Source of the DNA: Phycisphaerae bacterium
GTDB lineage: Bacteria; Planctomycetota; Phycisphaerae; JAJVII01
Reading direction: 5' to 3'
Assembly: GCA_022072085.1 (NCBI GenBank)
Contig: JAJVII010000070.1
Location: forward strand, 1 to 55,719
Length of the DNA: 55,719 nt
The first letter of the stretch is position 1; each line of letters begins with the position of its first letter. A program made the position numbers and the translations under genes. The notes beneath the pieces were generated by a model. That model was not told the DNA's origin, ran no database searches, and saw only the letters and a program-made list of their open reading frames with translations. This document shows positions 51,988 through 55,719 of the stretch, piece after piece.

Positions 51988-53103
51988 ATGAACAGGACGC
52001 TTGCACTGGCCATCGGCCTGTCGCTGCTGGCGGGGTTGGCCGCCCCGTCCTACGGCGATCCGCTGACGCTGAACTACCTCGGGTCGATCGACGTGGCCAA
52101 TCCGCAGTCCGACCCCGGGGCGCTGGTCCAGGACTACTACGTCAACAACGCCGCGTTCGTGCCGGGCGGCAACACGCGGCCGGGCTACGGCTCGGCGCTG
52201 TCGGACCCGACGATCATCCTGCGCTGGGGATGGGCCGGGCACACGATCGAATACAGCCTCGCCGGCGTCACGCCCAAGATCACGGGGCTGGACACCGTGC
52301 ACGCCATCAGCAACGCCAACGGCGGGACGGCCTACGGCGGGATCAGCCCCGACGTGGTGGACGCCGACGGCAACTTCTTCACGACGGCCAACGGGGCGGG
52401 CGCCAGCGGCAACAACCCGGGCAAGGCCCCCGGCGCTCTGGGCGGGACCAGCGCCCCCTATGCGACGTTTGCCACCGGCTGGGCCAAGGCCGGATACTAC
52501 TCCGACTCGGTCACGCTGCGGCTGGGCGACGGGTCGGGCGGCGACCTGCCGACGGCGGCCGGCACTGCCGGCACGACCTACCTGGTCGTCGGCGAGGATG
52601 ACGGGCAAATCGGCTACGGCTACGGCACGCGCATCGTCGCCCAGAGCGTCGACAACGGCGACGGCACGGTGAGCGGCTCAGAACTGTTCCACTTCTCCAG
52701 CGACGGCAGCGTCCACTTCGACACGTCGATTCAGTACATCCGGGCCGTCGACGGCACGGAGTACATCATGCTCGCCCGCAAGGGCGTCTCCAAGAGCGGC
52801 TTCACCCTGTATTTCTACGACCCGGCCACCGCCAGCGGCCTGGACCCGACACCCGTCGCGGCCATCGACATCGACGCGCTGATCGCCGCCGGCGCCGGCT
52901 GGCGCGACGCGTCCCGCCCCGGCATGGGCATCGCGGTGGACTTCGCCAACAACACGATCTACGTCGCCGAGAACGCCGCCAACGTTTCGCGGCTGCACGT
53001 GTTCGAACTGGAAGGCTCGCCCGTCCCCGAGCCGGCGACCCTGGCGCTGCTGGCCATCGGCGGAATGGGCCTGCTCTCCGCCCGTCGCCGTCGCAGCCGC
53101 TAG
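51988..53103 (+). CDS. PEP-CTERM sorted exported protein
   Basis: 371 residues. Signal peptide MNRTLALAIGLSLLAGLAAP followed by SYG; the C-terminus is the PEP-CTERM sorting signal: VPEPATLALLAIGGMGLLSA followed by RRRRSR, that is PEP motif, one membrane helix and a basic tail, recognised by an exosortase. The middle (about 350 residues) is rich in Gly, Asp and Thr and beta-prone, with no cysteine and no recognised catalytic motif (GWAGHTIEYSLAGVTPKITG, EDDGQIGYGYGTRI). Such proteins are found in biofilm matrix or on the surface. It has a sigma-54 promoter, and its last 61 bases before the basic tail match the neighbouring gene exactly. Confidence 0.92.
   Translation: MNRTLALAIGLSLLAGLAAPSYGDPLTLNYLGSIDVANPQSDPGALVQDYYVNNAAFVPGGNTRPGYGSALSDPTIILRWGWAGHTIEYSLAGVTPKITGLDTVHAISNANGGTAYGGISPDVVDADGNFFTTANGAGASGNNPGKAPGALGGTSAPYATFATGWAKAGYYSDSVTLRLGDGSGGDLPTAAGTAGTTYLVVGEDDGQIGYGYGTRIVAQSVDNGDGTVSGSELFHFSSDGSVHFDTSIQYIRAVDGTEYIMLARKGVSKSGFTLYFYDPATASGLDPTPVAAIDIDALIAAGAGWRDASRPGMGIAVDFANNTIYVAENAANVSRLHVFELEGSPVPEPATLALLAIGGMGLLSARRRRSR
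53024..53084. repeat. PEP-CTERM tail sequence, identical copy 1
   Basis: These 61 bases are identical to 54764-54824, in codons for the sorting signal of two otherwise unlike genes. Confidence 0.9.
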
Positions 53104-53206
53104 CGCCCAGGCCGGCGACACGCTCCATTTCAGCGCGTTGCCTTCACGGGCATTCCCAGCATCGTCTCGCCCATCCTCAAGAGCCGCACGCTGACGCCGC
53201 GGCCGC

Positions 53207-53256
53207 GTGTTGCAGAATCGGGACACTGGGCGAGCCGGTTGTAGCGGAAAAGCAAC
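53207..53256. promoter_or_regulatory. Paired upstream dyads for PEP-CTERM gene 2
   Basis: GTGTTGCAGAATCGGGACAC (53207-53226) shares the GTGTTGC...ACAC frame with the site at 51751-51770; a second dyad, GTTGTAGCGGAAAAGCAAC, lies at 53238-53256. Centre distance about 31 bases, about 110-160 bases before the sigma-54 promoter, mirroring the arrangement before gene 1. Confidence 0.5.
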
Positions 53257-53366
53257 AATTGTTATCTGCCACAGGGTCGCGGGCCCTCCAGCTTGTTGTT
53301 TGCAAGATAAGCACGAATAAGTGGTTGTATAATTCCCCCTGGTGGTCATGTGCTGATGCACGAATC

Positions 53367-53382
53367 TGGCACGGCTTTTGCA
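53367..53382 (+). promoter_or_regulatory. Sigma-54 promoter of PEP-CTERM gene 2
   Basis: TGGCACGGCTTTTGCA matches the consensus TGGCACG-N4-TTGCA exactly; GG at 53368-53369 and GC at 53380-53381. ATG 53437 is 54 bases downstream of its end. Confidence 0.85.
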
Positions 53383-53436
53383 TGCATCGGTATACCGAGC
53401 GAAGAGAAGGCGGCTGATCTGCCCAAGAGGTGTTAA

Positions 53437-54843
53437 ATGAAGCGCATACTGTTGCTGGCCCTGGTGCTGGGTATTTCCCCTGCGATTTCGCAGGCGGCTG
53501 TGCTGGACGCGACCACCAGCCTCAACCTGCTTGCCAATCCGATACCGCTGGCCGGGGGGACGCAGAACGTCACCGCCAACGGGTCAGGCGTTTACGACTT
53601 CGCCGACCGCAACGGCGACGGCACGACGGGCGACGCGGTCGCTCCGGGCGGCCTGTCGCTGGGCGGCTTCGCGCTGACCACCGACGACTCGACGGCGATC
53701 AAGTTGAGCCTAAACGGCGGAAGCATCACCGGCAACTCGGGAATCGCTGGAATCTCCACTTACCGCAACCTCGGCGGCAGCGCCGTTGGCGGCGCGACTG
53801 GCGCCGTCACCATCACCAACGCAGGCAATCTGGCCCTGGGCGTCATCAACACCGCCCGCCGCTCCACCAGCACCAGTTCGCCGGGGGCCCCCAATACCGT
53901 CGGCAGCATCACCATCGGCGAGGTCGCCAGCCGCGTCGGGGACGTTCGGGTGGACGCCCTCTACGCCGCCAACTACAACACGGCCGACTCGGCCAACGGC
54001 TATACCTACAACAAGACCAGCGGCGGCAACGTGACGATCTACGGCAGCGGCGACGTGCTGGTCAAGGACAGCGTCGGCACCTATGGCAACATCGTGACCT
54101 GGTCACACGGCGCTCAGTCGGGGCTGATCACCGTGAGTCACGACGGCGGTTTTGCCGCGGCCGGGCTGCTGGCGACGGCCGGGGGCGTCTATGGAACCAC
54201 CGGCAAGGCCAAGGGCGCGAGCTTCAACGGCGACGCCAACTTGGACGGCGCCGACGGCGACTTCTACGTCGCCGGCGACGTGCTCTTCGCCCAGGTCCGC
54301 CTGACCTACGGCGACCCCAACGGCAACATCACGATTACCGGCTACCGGAACGTCACCATCGGCGGCAAGATCGAGACTTATCATGCCAGCTCGCAGTACA
54401 CCGACAACAACGCCGGCAGCCTGATCGTGACGGCGGCGGGCAACATCGTCCTGGACGGCGCCATCGACATGCACGTCTCCAACGCCAGTGCCGTCGCCGG
54501 GACGCTGGACCTGGCCGCCGGCGGGACGATCACCCTGAACGACCTGAACCTGGCGCTGCTGAAGCAGGCCAAGCTTGGCGCGGCCACCAGCCACATCAAT
54601 GGCGTCCTGAGCGGCTTCGCCGGCGACAACGACCCCAGGCTTCGCACCTACCTTGGCGGGACGGTCATCTACGACCCGTCCGTCCAGACCGATCCGCTGC
54701 TCCAGGGCCAGAGCTACAGCTTGCTGGACTTCGGCGGCAATCCGACCGGGTTCCTCGTCCCCATCCCCGAGCCGGCGACCCTGGCGCTGCTGGCCATCGG
54801 CGGAATGGGCCTGCTCTCCGCCCGCCGCCGTCGCCGCCGCTGA
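53437..54843 (+). CDS. PEP-CTERM protein with beta-helix-like repeats
   Basis: 468 residues, AGAGGTG before the start. Signal peptide MKRILLLALVLGISPAISQA; C-terminal sorting signal IPEPATLALLAIGGMGLLSA plus RRRRRR. The body is a series of Gly/Asn-rich strands (GGNVTIYGSGDVLVKD, NGNITITGYRNVTIGGKIET, GSLIVTAAGNIVLDGAID) like a parallel beta-helix of the adhesin or haemagglutinin type. Near residues 265-285 GDANLDGADGDFYVAGDVLF resembles half of a dockerin calcium loop (D-x-N-x-D-G). Probably a matrix or surface adhesin. Regulated by sigma-54 with the gene before it. Confidence 0.92.
   Translation: MKRILLLALVLGISPAISQAAVLDATTSLNLLANPIPLAGGTQNVTANGSGVYDFADRNGDGTTGDAVAPGGLSLGGFALTTDDSTAIKLSLNGGSITGNSGIAGISTYRNLGGSAVGGATGAVTITNAGNLALGVINTARRSTSTSSPGAPNTVGSITIGEVASRVGDVRVDALYAANYNTADSANGYTYNKTSGGNVTIYGSGDVLVKDSVGTYGNIVTWSHGAQSGLITVSHDGGFAAAGLLATAGGVYGTTGKAKGASFNGDANLDGADGDFYVAGDVLFAQVRLTYGDPNGNITITGYRNVTIGGKIETYHASSQYTDNNAGSLIVTAAGNIVLDGAIDMHVSNASAVAGTLDLAAGGTITLNDLNLALLKQAKLGAATSHINGVLSGFAGDNDPRLRTYLGGTVIYDPSVQTDPLLQGQSYSLLDFGGNPTGFLVPIPEPATLALLAIGGMGLLSARRRRRR
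54764..54824. repeat. PEP-CTERM tail sequence, identical copy 2
   Basis: Identical to 53024-53084 over 61 bases; after that the two genes differ only at single bases up to the stop codon. Confidence 0.9.
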
Positions 54844-54850
54844 CACCCCC

Positions 54851-54916
54851 GCCCGGGCTTGGGGCCGGGCCCCCTCACAGAATGCGTTTGGCCGGGGGCC
54901 AAGGGGTCTGGCCCCC
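54851..54916 (+). terminator. Two GC-rich hairpins after PEP-CTERM gene 2
   Basis: GCCCGG, eight-base loop, CCGGGC (54851-54870), and GGGGGCCA, seven-base loop, TGGCCCCC (54894-54916). Neither has a T-run, as is usual in very GC-rich genomes. Confidence 0.5.
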
Positions 54917-55120
54917 GATCGGCCGGTCTGCCCCTACCCGGATACCCCCTGACCCGGCCGCGTGCGGCCAATCGCGTTGGCCGACCTCGGCCGGCGCGGA
55001 TGCAGGGAGCTACAGGCCAATGCAGACAGGTGCAGAGCCCGGGCTGGTTTCGGTGGGGACCGCCGGAGAGGGGGGCCGGTCCTGGGACTCCGGCGCTCTT
55101 CGTTCACTCCGTCGGAGAGG

Positions 55121-55166
55121 GGGACCGGTCCCCTTTTCGCGAAGACGCGAAAAGCGGACCAGTCCC
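55121..55166. repeat. 21 bp-arm hairpin
   Basis: Arms gggaccggtccccttttcgcg and cgcgaaaagcggaccagtccc (two mismatches) around the loop aagaa-type tetranucleotide. No coding frame explains it. Confidence 0.7.
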
Positions 55167-55226
55167 CTAAGAGCGGGCCAGTCCCCTAAGAGCGAACCCG
55201 TCGCCTAAGAGCGGATCAGTCCCCCG
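55153..55226. repeat. Tandem 19-base repeat, four units
   Basis: Unit agcggaccagtcccctaag at 55153, 55172, 55191 and 55210 with scattered changes, overlapping the right arm of the preceding hairpin. The remaining parts of 54917-55245 hold no gene that I can support. Confidence 0.75.
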
Positions 55227-55245
55227 AGGGCGGGCGGCTGCCGCC

Positions 55246-55290
55246 CTTCTCCCTCTCCCTCGCAAGCGAGGGAGAGGGTTGGGGTGAGGG
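55246..55290. repeat. REP-like element, copy 5, inverted
   Basis: ctctccctcgcaagcgaggg followed by agagggttggggtgaggg, the reverse complement of the element at 8735. It is followed (55300-55360) by aacttgaaactcgaaactcg and cactcagcactcagcac word repeats. Confidence 0.8.
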
Positions 55291-55406
55291 TGTCTTGGTT
55301 CCTCACTTGGAACTTGAAACTCGAAACTCGACACTCCGCACTCAGCACTCAGCACTTCCCTCCTCCCCCGCTTTATTCGCGCCGGGGGTTCGGCTAACAT
55401 GACGGC

Positions 55407-55719
55407 ATGGCTGACAACGGATCCGGCAAGAGCGGCTCGAAACGCGGCGGGCAGTCGGCGGCCGGCACGGACGCAATCGTCGGCCGACCCGTCGACCAAT
55501 CGGCGGCGGCGCTGCTGACCGTCTACACCGGCGCGGCGATGATGGCCGGGCAGATCGCCTGGCTTCGGCTGGCCCAGGTGCAGCTCGGTTCGGGCGTGAC
55601 CGCGGCGGCTGTCTCGCTGGCCGCGGCGATGGCGGGCCTGGCGATCGGGGCGACGCTGGCCGGTCGGCGGGCCGACCGGGCCGGGCTCCGCCGCGACGAG
55701 CGCCGCGCGGCGCTGTCGC
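55407..55719 (+). CDS. Start of a multi-spanning membrane protein, possibly a spermidine-synthase-like fusion
   Basis: An open frame starting at ATG 55407 runs off the right edge (104 codons visible). About 35 polar residues (DNGSGKSGSKRGGQSAAGTD) are followed by two hydrophobic segments: AAALLTVYTGAAMMAGQIAW and VSLAAAMAGLAIGATLAG. The pattern TGAAMMAGQIAWLRLAQVQL, then G...A...IGATLAGRRADR, resembles the first two helices of membrane-embedded spermidine-synthase-like proteins common in Planctomycetota. The identification rests on this short stretch and could be wrong. A different ATG eight bases upstream leads quickly to a stop. Confidence 0.55.
   Translation, partial: MADNGSGKSGSKRGGQSAAGTDAIVGRPVDQSAAALLTVYTGAAMMAGQIAWLRLAQVQLGSGVTAAAVSLAAAMAGLAIGATLAGRRADRAGLRRDERRAALS

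Noticed and set aside
55153-55226. Tandem repeat considered as a CRISPR array
   Set aside because: Units are 19 bases head to tail with no unique spacers, and no cas gene is near.

Overview
This is a GC-rich bacterial window, most likely from the Planctomycetota and probably a Phycisphaerae-like anaerobe. The main reasons are two secreted proteins with the PEP-CTERM sorting tail (VPEPATLALL...RRRR), large secreted glycosidase-like and unknown proteins typical of that phylum, and a full acetyl-CoA synthase core. The taxonomic call is an inference. No rRNA, tRNA, IS element or CRISPR array was seen.

Layout. (1) 1-1298, minus strand: three small genes, a ComJ-family (nuclease-inhibitor) homologue running off the left edge, an unknown 77-residue protein and a YdeI/OmpD-associated protein, separated by two copies of a ~100 bp repeat. 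(2) 1554-8622: a secreted GH123-like protein, a LOG-family protein, and a two-gene restriction-modification system in which a nuclease domain is fused to the methyltransferase next to a specificity subunit, with no motor subunit. (3) 8950-17449: a tight seven-gene catabolic operon (DeoR regulator, class III aminotransferase, two Gfo/Idh/MocA oxidoreductases, amidohydrolase, arabinose-isomerase-like protein, FGGY kinase) for an unidentified sugar, amino sugar or cyclitol. (4) 17538-25779: thioredoxin-like lipoproteins and a 2107-residue secreted protein.

(5) 40352-25860, minus strand: a Wood-Ljungdahl cluster. In transcription order it holds a CooC-like ATPase, a core methionine synthase (MesB-like), a second CooC, CO dehydrogenase AcsA, a fused acetyl-CoA synthase/corrinoid-protein small subunit (AcsB-AcsD), AcsC, a corrinoid reductive activator fused to DUF3786, and a homocysteine S-methyltransferase preceded in frame by a cysteine-rich zinc-ribbon. 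AcsE and the formate/folate branch genes are not in the window. Two possible methionine-forming enzymes bracket the core, which suggests that methyl-corrinoid groups are also drawn off to methionine.

(6) 40642-43233: an alpha-L-fucosidase and a convergent AraC regulator with a PocR-like sensor. (7) 43694-46602: cytochrome bd oxidase CydAB with an Rrf2 regulator and its probable operator, an oxygen-coping module beside oxygen-sensitive enzymes. (8) 46769-51269: a kelch-like secreted protein, an ArsR/double-SRPBCC pair and a lipoprotein. (9) 51988-54843: two PEP-CTERM genes, each with a sigma-54 -24/-12 promoter and a pair of upstream dyads that look like activator sites. (10) the start of a membrane protein at the right edge.

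A second layer is repetitive. Many spacers carry short-word inverted repeats that fold into long hairpins, with different words in different gaps of the Wood-Ljungdahl cluster. A separate REP-like element (ccctcaccccggccctctcc...) lies both between genes and, in frame, inside the interdomain linkers of two Wood-Ljungdahl proteins.
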